Source: Vogesella sp. LIG4 (GTDB lineage: Bacteria > Pseudomonadota > Gammaproteobacteria > Burkholderiales > Chromobacteriaceae). Taken from it: a stretch of DNA of 64,000 nucleotides. Shown in pieces: positions 37,234 through 45,812 of this stretch. The position numbers and the translations under genes are program-made. How positions within the stretch are numbered: position 1 is the first letter of the stretch; each line of letters opens with the position of its first letter. The notes beneath the pieces were generated by a model. The model was given only the letters and a program-made list of their open reading frames with translations, was not told the DNA's origin and made no database searches. The stretch is taken from the NCBI RefSeq assembly GCF_900090205.1, contig NZ_LT607802.1, positions 1,249,215 to 1,313,214 on the forward strand, written 5' to 3'.

Positions 37234-38241
37234 TCACACGTGCAGCAGCACCATCTTCAGCGGCGGCTGGCCGTCAAAGCTGGGGAAGTCGCCTTCCGGC
37301 TCGATCCACTCGTGGCTGTGCACCGGGCGGCCGGCCTTCTCGGCGCTGCGCAGCAGCTGCGCCAGCCAGGTGTCGCGGTCCACTTGTGCCACGTTGTTGC
37401 AGCAGATCAGCACGCCGCCGGGCGCGGTGCTCAGCAGCGCCGGCTTGAGCAGCGCCGGGTAGTCGTTGATCAGATCCACCACGCCGAACGGGCTCTTGGC
37501 GTAGCGCGGCGGGTCGAGGAACACCAGGTCGAACTGGCGCGGCTCCAGCGCCGGGAACGGGGGCATTTTCTTGCCGCGCACCATTTTCGGCTGGCCGATG
37601 CCGGACAGCTGGCGCATGGCGGCGAAGCAGTCGCTCTGCACGCAGCGCGGGCGGGTAGTCAGCGCGTTGAGCTTGGCGTTGGCGCGCGCTACCTGCAGGC
37701 TGGATTCGGCGAAGTCCACGTTCATCACGAAGCTGGCGCCGGCCTTGGCGGCGGCCACACCCACGCCACCGGTGTAGGCGAACAGGTTGAGCACGCTCTT
37801 GCCTGCGGCCAGTTCCATCACGCGGCGGCGGCCGGCGCGCAGGTCGAGGAACAGCCACGGGTCCTGGCCCTGGTGGCGGGCCTGGAAGTGGTAGTTCACC
37901 CCCAGTTCGCTGATCAGGCGCGGCAGCTGTGCCTGCTCCAGTTCGTCCGCCGGCAGCGGGTTGCCGATGCGCGAATTGGCTTCGCTGCGGTCGTTGTATA
38001 CCGGGTGCAGATTCAGCGGTGCGTAGTGCGCCACGATGGCGGCGTACTCGTCGTCGCTCAGCGGGTGGTGGAAGGTCTGCAGCAGCAGCACATCGCCGTA
38101 GCGGTCGATGGACAGGCCGGGGCGGCCTTCGGCGCTGCCGTGGAACAGGCGGTAGGCATTGGTGTGCTCTTCCGCCAGGCGGGGAGTCAGCTCGGCACGG
38201 CGCGCGTCGGCGGCCTGCAGCAGTTCGGTCAGGGTGGACAT
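37234..38241 (-). CDS. Class I SAM-dependent rRNA methyltransferase (RlmI-type)
   Basis: This 335-residue protein has the N-terminal PUA-like segment (GRPGLSIDRYGDVLLLQTF), the SAM motif VLNLFAYTGGVGVAAAKAGA and the catalytic motif FLDPPRYAKS of the RlmI/RlmK-like family that methylates 23S rRNA (cytosine or guanine). Which base is modified cannot be said. The ATG at 38241 begins MSTLTELL; the frame upstream stays open for 280 codons but without similarity. DUF1304 and thioesterase genes precede it on the same strand. Confidence 0.85.
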   Translation of the reverse strand: MSTLTELLQAADARRAELTPRLAEEHTNAYRLFHGSAEGRPGLSIDRYGDVLLLQTFHHPLSDDEYAAIVAHYAPLNLHPVYNDRSEANSRIGNPLPADELEQAQLPRLISELGVNYHFQARHQGQDPWLFLDLRAGRRRVMELAAGKSVLNLFAYTGGVGVAAAKAGASFVMNVDFAESSLQVARANAKLNALTTRPRCVQSDCFAAMRQLSGIGQPKMVRGKKMPPFPALEPRQFDLVFLDPPRYAKSPFGVVDLINDYPALLKPALLSTAPGGVLICCNNVAQVDRDTWLAQLLRSAEKAGRPVHSHEWIEPEGDFPSFDGQPPLKMVLLHV

Positions 38242-38348
38242 GGTTCTCGCTCGAAAAAGGGCGGCCGGTAGCAAAGGCTCCGGCCGGATGTGCCCATTGT
38301 ACGCCTTTGCCGCGCCCCCTGCCCGCCGCGCTGCGGCCAACCTTGCGG

Positions 38349-38699
38349 CTACAGCTGCAGCAGCGCCAGCGCAATGGCGGCCGGCAGCGCCTGCACGTAC
38401 AGGATCTTGCGGCTGGCGGTGGCGGCGCCGAACACGCCGGCCAGCAGCACGCAGCCCAGGAAGAACGGCGCGATGCCGGCCGGGCTGCCAGGCAGCAGGC
38501 TCCACAGCAGGCCGGCGGCCAGGAAGCCGTTGTACAGCCCCTGGTTGGCCGCAAGCACGCGGGTGTCGGCGGCCAGCTGCGGCGTCAGGCCAAAGGCACG
38601 CCGGCCGGCCGGGCGCGTCCACAGCAGCATTTCCAGCACCAGGATGTAGACATGGATCAGCGCCACTACGGCGATGGCGATACGGGCGGCAAGCGGCAT
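38349..38699 (-). CDS. DUF1304 family membrane protein
   Basis: This 116-residue inner-membrane protein has four hydrophobic helices and the DUF1304 features HVYILVLEMLLWTRPAGRRAFGL and NQGLYNGFLAAGLLWSL. Function is unknown in the family. It follows the thioesterase gene by 15 bases, in a unit divergent from the TetR regulator. A motif copy is at 38544-38553. Confidence 0.88.
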   Translation of the reverse strand: MPLAARIAIAVVALIHVYILVLEMLLWTRPAGRRAFGLTPQLAADTRVLAANQGLYNGFLAAGLLWSLLPGSPAGIAPFFLGCVLLAGVFGAATASRKILYVQALPAAIALALLQL

Positions 38700-38714
38700 G
38701 GCAAGGCTCCGGGT

Positions 38715-39167
38715 TTATTTGTAGGTGGGCAGCGGCAGGGCGATGAAGTCGGCGCTGTGGCCGAGTTCGGCCAGCAGCGGCTGCAGCTCGCCCGGCGGCG
38801 GGATCAGCTTGCGCGCCGTGAGGCTCATCCAGGCGCCGGTGACTTCGTGGATGGCGGCCAGCTGGCCGTCCGGCTTGTACAGCTCGTGGCGGAAGGTCCA
38901 GCGGCCGTTGTCCGGGCTGGCGGCGGCCAGGCTCAGGCGGATGGTGATACGCTCGCCCAGGTGCACTTCGCGGCGGTACTCGGTGCTTTCGCGGAACAGC
39001 ACCGGGCCAAAGCCCAGGCGCTGGAAGGCCTCCGGGCCGAAGCCGGCATCCTGCAGCCATTCGATGCGGCTGTGCGCGCACAGGTCGGCATAGGCGCTGT
39101 GGCGCAGGTGGCGGTTGGCGTCGATGTCCGCCCAGCGGATTTCCACGGTTTTGCTGAAAACGCTCAT
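38715..39167 (-). CDS. Acyl-CoA thioesterase, hotdog (4HBT) fold
   Basis: This 150-residue protein has the 4HBT hotdog features VEIRWADIDANRHLRHSAYADLCAHSRIEWL, where the Asp that activates water is in the D-x-N-x-H pattern. It should hydrolyse acyl-CoA or a related thioester; the chain length is unknown. The ATG at 39167 begins MSVFSKTV. It shares a short promoter region with the divergent TetR gene, so it is the likely target, together with DUF1304. Confidence 0.9.
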   Translation of the reverse strand: MSVFSKTVEIRWADIDANRHLRHSAYADLCAHSRIEWLQDAGFGPEAFQRLGFGPVLFRESTEYRREVHLGERITIRLSLAAASPDNGRWTFRHELYKPDGQLAAIHEVTGAWMSLTARKLIPPPGELQPLLAELGHSADFIALPLPTYK

Positions 39168-39187
39168 GATGGGGCTTTCAAAAAAGA

Positions 39188-39195
39188 ACGATCGT
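39188..39195. promoter_or_regulatory. Candidate TetR operator
   Basis: ACGATCGT is a perfect 8-bp palindrome in the 65-base gap between the divergent thioesterase and TetR genes, embedded in AAAAAGAACGATCGTGCTAT. Such AACGATCGT-type sites are typical of autoregulated AcrR/TetR proteins with this gene layout. Confidence 0.5.
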
Positions 39196-39232
39196 GCTAT
39201 TTTGCACGTAAACCCAGGCAAGGCAAGTAGTG

Positions 39233-39823
39233 ATGAGTAAAAAGTCAGTCACGCGGGAGACCATCCTGCAACAGGCCGTGGCATTGGCCAGCGCCAGCGG
39301 TATTGCCGCGTTGACCATAGGCGAGCTGGCATCGGCCAGCGGCATGTCGAAAAGCGGGCTGTTCGCGCACTTCGGCAGCAAGGAGGCGCTGCAGCTGGCG
39401 GTGGTGGAGGCGGCGCAGGCGCAGTTCGTCGAGGAGACGCTCAAGCCGGTGCTGCAACTGCCGCGCGGCCTGCCGCGGCTGAGCGCGCTGTTCGACGCCT
39501 GGGTGGGGCGGCTGGAAGCCGGCCGCTACCCGGGCGGCTGCCCGCTGCTGGCGGCCTGCTACGAGTTCGACGATCAGCCCGGCGTGGTGCGCGATGCGCT
39601 GATGGCCGGCCAGGCCAGGCTGCGCGAGGCGCTGCAGCGCATGCTGCAGGACGCCTGCGAGCAGGGCGAGCTGCCGGCGGGCAGCGACCCGGCGCTACTG
39701 GCCTTCATGCTGTTCGGCCTGGTGCAGAGCGCGCATCACGACCGCCAGCTGCTGGGCCGCAATGACGCCGAGCAGCTGGCGCGGCGCGGCTTTGCGCTGC
39801 TGACGGCTCAGGGCAGCGCCTGA
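39233..39823 (+). CDS. TetR/AcrR-family regulator
   Basis: This 196-residue regulator has a TetR-type HTH (ETILQQAVALASASGIAALTIGELASASGMSKSGLFAHFGSKEALQLAV) and a C-terminal ligand domain with YPGGCPLLAACYEFDDQPG, typical of one AcrR branch. It is divergent from the thioesterase-DUF1304 unit, probably represses that unit and itself. The ATG at 39233 is preferred to the adjacent GTG at 39230. Its last 16 bases overlap the end of the convergent binding-protein gene. Confidence 0.92.
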   Translation: MSKKSVTRETILQQAVALASASGIAALTIGELASASGMSKSGLFAHFGSKEALQLAVVEAAQAQFVEETLKPVLQLPRGLPRLSALFDAWVGRLEAGRYPGGCPLLAACYEFDDQPGVVRDALMAGQARLREALQRMLQDACEQGELPAGSDPALLAFMLFGLVQSAHHDRQLLGRNDAEQLARRGFALLTAQGSA

Positions 39824-40548
39824 CGTGCGCGTGCTGCCGCCACTTCGGCATCGAACTGCTGCAGGATGCGCTGCATGCTGTGGTCGCGCTGCATGTCGCG
39901 CAGCACGGCGGTCAGCCCGGGTAGCAGTGCGGCGCGGCGCTTGTTGAGGTAGTGGTATAGCGGCTCGCTGCTCAGCGGCGGTTCCAGCGCGTGCAGCGGC
40001 CCCTGGTGCAGGCGGTCGATCAGCAGCCAGGAATCCTGGCTGAGAATGGCCATGTCGCAGCGGCCGGCACGCAGCATGGAGAACAGCTGCTGCTCGCTGT
40101 GGGTGATTTCGCGCTGCATGCCCTCGGTGTGCTGCAGCACGATGCGGATGCCGCTGCGCACGCACAGCCGGTAGTTCTGCAGGCTCTGCCAGCCATGCAC
40201 CGGGTAGTTGGCCCCGGTGGTGAAGGCCTGCATCCGCACCTCCAGCAGCGGCACCGGCACGCGCACCAGGTTGGGGTAGTCCTGTTCGAGGCCGGCGATG
40301 CGCATCACCTCGCCGTCGGTGCCACCGCTGTTGGAGTAGCGCAGCGAGCGCTCGACCGGCAGCGCTACGCTGCTCAGGCGGATGCCCAGCCGGCGGTACG
40401 CCTCCTGCAGGATGCGGTAGGTGACATCGGACAGCGGCTCCCCGGAGATGCGCGACAGTACTATGGCATCGGGGTTGGCCGCATGGGCTGGCAGGCTGAC
40501 CAGCAGTGCCGGCAGCAGGCACAGGCAGGGTAGGAATCGGCTGAGCAT
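39808..40548 (-). CDS. Orphan periplasmic binding protein (SBP_bac_3 fold)
   Basis: This 246-residue exported protein has a signal peptide (MLSRFLPCLCLLPALLVSLPAHA) and a SBP_bac_3-like fold with LSRISGEPLSDVTYRILQEAYRRLGI at the start. The ATG at 40548 has no clear ribosome site; a GTG at 40563 would extend it by five residues. No transporter genes are near. Its 3' end overlaps the tetR 3' end by 16 bases, tail to tail. A motif copy is at 40474-40483, within the signal peptide coding region. Confidence 0.8.
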   Translation of the reverse strand: MLSRFLPCLCLLPALLVSLPAHAANPDAIVLSRISGEPLSDVTYRILQEAYRRLGIRLSSVALPVERSLRYSNSGGTDGEVMRIAGLEQDYPNLVRVPVPLLEVRMQAFTTGANYPVHGWQSLQNYRLCVRSGIRIVLQHTEGMQREITHSEQQLFSMLRAGRCDMAILSQDSWLLIDRLHQGPLHALEPPLSSEPLYHYLNKRRAALLPGLTAVLRDMQRDHSMQRILQQFDAEVAAARARQALP

Positions 40549-40594
40549 GCTATGTGATAGCACGTCAGCCGGCGGGCGCCAGTAAGCGTGCCGC

Positions 40595-41146
40595 TCAGCG
40601 GTTGTCGCCGCCGTACAGCCGCTGCGGCGTCAGGCTGGCGCTGCCCTGCTCGCTACTCAGCCACAGCGTGCCGTCCTGGATGGTGGCGGTCAGCTGCATG
40701 CTGCGCTGGCACAGCGCGGCCAGTTCCGCCAGTGCCTCGACCGGCACGCTCATGATGTTCAGGTGCTCGAAGCGGCCCACCTTGCCGGCCATGCCCGGCC
40801 ACCACACCTCGGCCGAGCGGCCGCCGTAGCTGTACACCCACACGTTGTCGGCGCGGCTGCAGATCTGGCGCATGCGTTTTTCGTCCGGCTCGCCCAGCTC
40901 GATCCACTGCTCTACTTCTTCGGCGTAATTCTTGCGCCACAGGTCCGGCTCGTCGTCGGCGCTGATGCCCTTGCTGAAGTGCAGCCGTTCGTCGGCATGC
41001 AGTGCGAACACCGCGATGCGCAGCATCATGCGCTCGATGGTTTCCGACGGGTGCTGTGCCAGCGTCAGGTTGTGGCTGGCGTAGTAGCCGCGATCCATGT
41101 CGGAAATGGCGAGGTCGGCTTTGTAGATGGTGGCTTTCAGGGCCAT
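40595..41146 (-). CDS. yaeQ: YaeQ family protein
   Basis: This 183-residue protein belongs to the YaeQ family: MALKATIYKADLAISDMDRGYY, LRIAVFALHADERLHFSKGISADDEPDLW, IELGEPDEKRMRQICSRADNVWVYSYG. YaeQ has a PD-(D/E)XK nuclease-like fold; E. coli YaeQ is linked to haemolysin regulation in older reports, and its reaction is unknown. The ATG at 41146 gives the conserved start. It runs in the same direction as the PaiB-like gene, 59 bases downstream of it. Confidence 0.93.
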   Translation of the reverse strand: MALKATIYKADLAISDMDRGYYASHNLTLAQHPSETIERMMLRIAVFALHADERLHFSKGISADDEPDLWRKNYAEEVEQWIELGEPDEKRMRQICSRADNVWVYSYGGRSAEVWWPGMAGKVGRFEHLNIMSVPVEALAELAALCQRSMQLTATIQDGTLWLSSEQGSASLTPQRLYGGDNR

Positions 41147-41205
41147 GGCTGGCTTTCGTGCTGGGCTTGTCGAGGCCGGCAGTATAGACCTCCGGCCCCG
41201 CTGCG

Positions 41206-41814
41206 TCAGCGCGCGGCTACCGCCAGCATGCGTGCGGCCAACTGTTGCTGCTGCGGGCTGCCGGCCTGCAGCGCCTCTACCGCGCCGGCCACGTCCTGCG
41301 GTGTGCGGTTCTGGCTGAGCTTTTCCTTCACTTCCCAGCGTGCCACCCGCAGGCGGAAACCGACGATGGCGCGCTGCATGGCAGTCAGCGCCTTTTCCGG
41401 CACCGCGTCCATGCTCCAGCCATCCGCACCTTCGAAGCGCGCGGCCAGCAGCTGCAGCAGGACAGACAGCCCGGCACCGTCCACCACGCTGGCCTGGCCG
41501 TGGGCATGGGCGACGCGGTAGTTCCAGGTGGGCACCATATTGGGGCTGCTGTACCAGCGCGGCGAGATGTAGTCGTGCTCGCCGTGGAAGATAGCCACGC
41601 TGGGCGCCTGCAGCACGGCCTGGCTGTGGCCGTTGGCGGCGGCCAGGTGGCCCAGCAGGCAGTCCGGGTCGGCAGGGTCCGGCAGTAGCACCAGGTGGCT
41701 GATCCACGGCGTGCCCTCGTGCTGGGTGATCAGGGTGGCGAACGGAAACTCGCTGGCAAGTGTGCGGCCAACGTTGGCCGCAGCGACGAAAGACGGGGGC
41801 TGGTAGAAGGGCAT
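41206..41814 (-). CDS. FMN-binding PaiB-type regulator
   Basis: This 202-residue flavin-binding split-barrel protein of the PaiB family begins MPFYQPPSFVAA and shows ATLITQHEGTPWISHLVLL, YISPRWYSSPNMVPTWNYRVAHAHG and WSMDAVPEKALTAMQRAIVGFRLRV. PaiB of Bacillus negatively affects sporulation and protease genes; in proteobacteria its role is unknown. The ATG at 41814 follows GGAG. Codons 12-17 carry a 20-bp palindrome made of two abutting motif copies. A third copy is at 41233-41242. Confidence 0.9.
   Translation of the reverse strand: MPFYQPPSFVAAANVGRTLASEFPFATLITQHEGTPWISHLVLLPDPADPDCLLGHLAAANGHSQAVLQAPSVAIFHGEHDYISPRWYSSPNMVPTWNYRVAHAHGQASVVDGAGLSVLLQLLAARFEGADGWSMDAVPEKALTAMQRAIVGFRLRVARWEVKEKLSQNRTPQDVAGAVEALQAGSPQQQQLAARMLAVAAR
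41763..41782. repeat. 20-bp palindrome of two abutting motifs
   Basis: TGCGGCCAACGTTGGCCGCA is a perfect palindrome made by joining TGCGGCCAAC and GTTGGCCGCA head to head, inside the paiB-like gene. Confidence 0.9.
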
Positions 41815-42062
41815 GGCAGGCTCCGGTAGATAACGCTGCCGTGATGCTGCCGGCAAAGTGGCCCCGTCGCCAGTGCCACTTCCTGTTAAGGCCAGGGGGC
41901 CAGTTCCCGCGTGGTCGTGTGGCGTCGGCTTTTCTATCCTCAAACCAGTAGGCGGGCAGGACGATGCAGGGGACTACCTGTCCTGTTGGGCTTTGTTTTT
42001 AGTGCGCGCTCCGGTTTACGCTCGCGCTTATAAAAACAAGGTAGTCACGAAGGAAGATAACG

Positions 42063-42848
42063 ATGTGGCGCACTATCGCGCTGGTGTGGCTTGGCCTGTT
42101 GCCGTGCCTGGGGCAGGCGGCGGAGCCACCGCTCAGCGTGCATTTTTCCAATTCGGAGTATGCCCCGCTGATAGGCGAGAAGCTGCGCTACGGCGGCGTG
42201 CTGACGCGGCTGGTCACCGAGGTGTTCCGCCGCGGCAATGTTACCGTGCGCTACAGCTGGTACCCGAACAACCGCGCCATCCAGCTGGCGCGCATCGGCG
42301 ACGTGGACGGCAGCGTGGGCTGGACGCCGAACGAGGATCGCCGCCGCGACCTGCTGTTCACCGACGAGGTGCTGCCGTTCCGCATGGTGCTGTTCCAGCG
42401 CCGCGGCGAACGCTACCCCTGGCACACGCTGGCCGACCTGTCGCGCTACCGTTTCGGCATCACCGTCGGCAATTTCTACTCCGACACCTTTACCCGGCTG
42501 CAGGAAAAGGGTGTGCTGAAGGTAGACACCGCCGGTGACGATGTCAGCAATCTGCGCAAGCTGGCCGCCGGGCGCATCGACCTGTTCCCGATGGAAAGCG
42601 AGGCCGGCATGCTCACCACCCTGCTGCACCTGGAGCCGGGCGACGCCACGCGCATCGTGCCGCAGGACCGCGCCTACTGGAGCACGCCGCTGTGCGTGGC
42701 CATCTCGCGCAAGACGCCGCACGCGGCGGAGCTGGTGGCGCGTTTCAACCGCGAGCTGAAGAAACTGCGCGACAGCGGCGGCTTCGACAGCCTGCTCAGC
42801 GGCACCCGCGCCGAGGTCTATGCGGCGCTGGAACATCACGAACGCTGA
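42063..42848 (+). CDS. Orphan periplasmic binding protein (SBP_bac_3 fold)
   Basis: This 261-residue exported protein has a signal peptide (MWRTIALVWLGLLPCLGQAA) and the SBP_bac_3 fold: YGGVLTRLVTEVFRRGNVTVRYSWYPNNRAIQLA, GSVGWTPNEDRRRDLLFTDEV and SRKTPHAAELVARFNRELKKLRDSG. GAAGGAAG precedes the ATG. No permease is nearby, so it is an orphan. It is followed by a MocR-type regulator on the same strand, 55 bases away; whether they form one unit is unclear. Confidence 0.88.
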   Translation: MWRTIALVWLGLLPCLGQAAEPPLSVHFSNSEYAPLIGEKLRYGGVLTRLVTEVFRRGNVTVRYSWYPNNRAIQLARIGDVDGSVGWTPNEDRRRDLLFTDEVLPFRMVLFQRRGERYPWHTLADLSRYRFGITVGNFYSDTFTRLQEKGVLKVDTAGDDVSNLRKLAAGRIDLFPMESEAGMLTTLLHLEPGDATRIVPQDRAYWSTPLCVAISRKTPHAAELVARFNRELKKLRDSGGFDSLLSGTRAEVYAALEHHER

Positions 42849-42903
42849 TTTGCCACGGCGCTGCCGCACGGCATAATCGCCCTTTTCCGCGCAGGGGCGC
42901 AGC

Positions 42904-44229
42904 GTGAGCAAATACGGTCAACTGGTGCAGGGCATCATCCACGCCATCGAACGCGGCGACTACCGCCGCGGCGATGCGCTGCCTTCACTGCGCCAGCTGG
43001 TGCAGCAGCATGCCGTCAGCCTCAACACCGCGCGCCGCGCTTACTACGAGCTGGAGCGGCTGGGCTATGCCGAGGCGCAGCCGCGCCGCGGCTACGTGGT
43101 GGCTGCCGGCGCCAGTGCCGCCGGCGACAGCCTGATTGCCCCGCTGGGCGCACCGTTTCCCCACCCTGCCCTGTACGACACCCGCGCGCTGAGCCATGCC
43201 TTTGTTGCCGCCATGCGCCACTACCACGAGGCGCTGGCGGAGCCGGCGCTGGCCGGGCTGCCGGCGTTGCGTCGCCAGCTGGCGCGCGAAGCGGCGACGG
43301 AAGGCTGGGAGCTGCACGCCGACGAAGTGCTGATCACCTGCGGCGGCATGGAGGCATTGTCACTGGCGATTGCCGCCGTCACCCACGGTGTGGCGCGGCC
43401 AACCCTGGCGGTGCTGCTGCCGGCCTTCCCCGGCCTGCTGGGCTGGCTGGCCGAACACGGCGTGCGCCTGCTGCCGTTGCAACTGGCGGCGGATGGCTCG
43501 CTGGATACCACCGCGCTGGAGGCGGCGCTGGCGCGCGGCGAGCTGCAGGGCATCGCGCTGATGTCGGCGTTTGCCCACCCGCATGGCCGCAGCCTGCCAC
43601 CGGCCACCCGGCAGCAACTGCTGGCGTTGGCCGCGCGCTACGACGTGGCGCTGATCGAGGACGACGCCTACCGCCAACTGGGCTTCGACGAAGCCGTACC
43701 GCTGCCGCTGCGCGCCGCCGACGACAGCGGCCGGGTGCTGCTGTGCGGCACTTTTTCCAAATCGCTGGCGCCGGGTTACCGCGTGGGCTGGCTGCTGCCG
43801 GGGCGCTATGCCGAACTGGCGCGGCGCTTGAAGCTGGCGCAGACCCTGGCCAGCCCGCTGCCCAACCAGCTGGCGTTGGCCGAATTGCTGACCGGCGGCC
43901 GCCACCTGCCCGGCCTGCGTCGCCTGCGCCAGCAACTGGCCGGCCGGGTGCGCGCGCTGGAGTCGGCACTGCGGCCCATCCTGCCTGCCGGCTGCGTACT
44001 GCCGCCAGCCGAGGGCGGCTATTTCGTGTGGCTGGAAAACCTGCCGGCGGACTGCGAACTGCTGGCGGCCGAGGCGCAGCAGCATGGCATCCAGCTGGCG
44101 GCGGGCACGCTGTGCCAGCCGGGCGAGGCCGGCCGCCATGCACTGCGGCTCAATGCCAGCTACTTCGATGCCGCCAGCCAGCAGCCGGCACTGGACTGGC
44201 TGGCGCGCGCCTGGCGGCGTAGCGGTTGA
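42904..44229 (+). CDS. MocR/PdxR-type GntR regulator with aminotransferase domain
   Basis: The 441-residue product has a GntR winged helix (about 1-70, with DALPSLRQLVQQHAVSLNTARRAYYELERLGY) fused to a fold-type I PLP domain. The PLP lysine is in GTFSKSLAPGYRVGW and the region SAFAHPHGRSL is also visible. MocR proteins bind PLP or an amino-acid adduct and regulate neighbouring or vitamin B6 genes. GTG at 42904 is the start. A divergent or convergent B6 gene is not present, so the target is unknown. Confidence 0.92.
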   Translation: MSKYGQLVQGIIHAIERGDYRRGDALPSLRQLVQQHAVSLNTARRAYYELERLGYAEAQPRRGYVVAAGASAAGDSLIAPLGAPFPHPALYDTRALSHAFVAAMRHYHEALAEPALAGLPALRRQLAREAATEGWELHADEVLITCGGMEALSLAIAAVTHGVARPTLAVLLPAFPGLLGWLAEHGVRLLPLQLAADGSLDTTALEAALARGELQGIALMSAFAHPHGRSLPPATRQQLLALAARYDVALIEDDAYRQLGFDEAVPLPLRAADDSGRVLLCGTFSKSLAPGYRVGWLLPGRYAELARRLKLAQTLASPLPNQLALAELLTGGRHLPGLRRLRQQLAGRVRALESALRPILPAGCVLPPAEGGYFVWLENLPADCELLAAEAQQHGIQLAAGTLCQPGEAGRHALRLNASYFDAASQQPALDWLARAWRRSG

Positions 44230-44267
44230 ACCGGCTTTGGCGCGTATTCACGCTCTCGCGAGCCAGG

Positions 44268-44299
44268 GCGATACAAGGTGTTTTTAACGCCGTATCGCC
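44268..44299 (-). repeat. Hairpin and possible dispersed GCGATAC-type repeat
   Basis: GGCGATAC and GTATCGCC (8-bp arms) bracket a loop with GGTG/CGCC. On the minus strand it reads GCGATACGGCGTT then AAAAACACCT, related to 23737-23766 and 32787-32800. It lies between the convergent MocR and ccoG genes. Confidence 0.45.
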
Positions 44300-44326
44300 G
44301 ACGCGCAGCCGATCGTGAACACGCTC

Positions 44327-45685
44327 TTACGGCATCAGCAGCCGCGCTTCCTCGCTAACCCGTTGCTGCGGGTTGGCCGCATCCTGCAGGGTGAATGTCA
44401 CCGCATGGCTGCCGCGCGCCAGCTGGTTCGGGTCGGCGGCCACGGTAACGATAAAGCTGCGGTCGCCATCGGCCGGCACCAGCAGCGGTTCCGCCGGCTG
44501 CGCCGCCACCACGCCTTCGCCATTCACCGCCAGCCGGTACTGCCGCGCTTGCGGCAGGGTGTTGAAGATGCGCACGGTATAGGCGTTCTCAATATTGCCG
44601 TCCGGCGTTTCGCGCGCCATCACCGCGCGGTCGCGCAGGATATCGACACGGAACGGCTGGCGCAGCGCCAGGCTGGCCAGCATGGCCACGGTGACCGTGG
44701 CGATCAGCCCGCCGTAGACCAGTGCGCGCGGGCGTTGCCACAGCCGCGGCGGCTTGCCGCTGGCCAGCGCATGCTGGGTGGTGAAGCGGATCAGCCCGCG
44801 CGGCGCGGCCAGCTTGTCCATTACCGTGTCGCAGGCGTCGGCGCACAGGCCACAGCCGATGCACTCGTATTGCAGCCCGGCGCGGATGTCGATGCCGGTG
44901 GGACACACTTGCACGCACAGGCCGCAGTCCACGCAGTCGCCTTGCGCTGCGGCGGTGGCGGCTTCCTTGCGCCGGGCGCCGCGCGGCTCGCCGCGGGCCT
45001 GGTCATAGGCCACCAGCAAGGTGTGGTCGTCGAACATGGCGCCCTGGAAGCGGGCGTACGGGCACATGTGCTTGCAGACCTGCTCGCGCAGGTGGCCGGC
45101 CAGCAGCCAGGTAAAGGCGGCATAGCCCAGCGCGAACATGGCTTCCCATGGGCCGATATGGCCGGCGCCAAGGTTGGCCGCAAGCTCGCGCATCGGGGTG
45201 AAATAGCCCACCAGGGTCAGGCCGGTCCACAGCGAGAACAGCAGCAGCAGTGTTTGCGTGCTGCCCTTCTTCAGCAGTTTCTCCGCGCCCCACGGTGCGG
45301 CATCAAGCCGGCGGCGGGCATTGGGCGGGCCTTCCACCCAGCGCTCCAGCCACAGCATGATCTGGCTGTACACCGTTTGCGGGCAGGAAAAGCCGCACCA
45401 CAGCCGCCCGGCCAGCATGGTCCACAGGAACAGCCCCAGCGCGGCAATGATCAGGCTGCCGGCCAGGTAGATCAGGTCCTGCGGCAGCAGCGTCAGGCCG
45501 AACAGGTAGCCGCGCATGCTGGCGAAGTCGTAGCGCACCGCCTGGCGGCCGCCCCACTGCAGCCACGGCAGGCCGAAGTAGATCAGCTGGGTAATCAGCA
45601 CGAAGGCGATGCGCCAGTTGTTGAAACGCCCGCCGGTAAGCCGCGGGTAGACCTTGCTGGAAACGAAATGGATGGGAATGGCCAT
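44327..45685 (-). CDS. ccoG: Cytochrome c oxidase accessory protein CcoG (RdxA/FixG)
   Basis: This membrane-bound iron-sulfur protein of 452 residues has several hydrophobic helices in the first half. It has two 4Fe-4S ferredoxin motifs (CVDCGLCVQVCPTGIDI and CIGCGLCADACDTVMDK), a CGFSCPQTVYSQ motif and a C-terminal Ig-like domain. CcoG reduces copper during assembly of cbb3-type oxidase. The ATG at 45685 begins MAIPIHF. No ccoNOPQ genes are in the window, so it is separated from the oxidase operon or the operon lies outside. Motif copies occur at 44372 and 45173. Confidence 0.95.
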   Translation of the reverse strand: MAIPIHFVSSKVYPRLTGGRFNNWRIAFVLITQLIYFGLPWLQWGGRQAVRYDFASMRGYLFGLTLLPQDLIYLAGSLIIAALGLFLWTMLAGRLWCGFSCPQTVYSQIMLWLERWVEGPPNARRRLDAAPWGAEKLLKKGSTQTLLLLFSLWTGLTLVGYFTPMRELAANLGAGHIGPWEAMFALGYAAFTWLLAGHLREQVCKHMCPYARFQGAMFDDHTLLVAYDQARGEPRGARRKEAATAAAQGDCVDCGLCVQVCPTGIDIRAGLQYECIGCGLCADACDTVMDKLAAPRGLIRFTTQHALASGKPPRLWQRPRALVYGGLIATVTVAMLASLALRQPFRVDILRDRAVMARETPDGNIENAYTVRIFNTLPQARQYRLAVNGEGVVAAQPAEPLLVPADGDRSFIVTVAADPNQLARGSHAVTFTLQDAANPQQRVSEEARLLMP

Positions 45686-45812
45686 GATCTGCGCCCGATG
45701 AGTTGTACGCGCCGAGCTTAGGCAGCGTCCAGGGGGGCAGACAGGCACAGATGGCGGCTATCGGGCGGACACAGCGCCGGCTTGCGGCCAACGTTTGCGC
45801 CAGCGCAAACGG

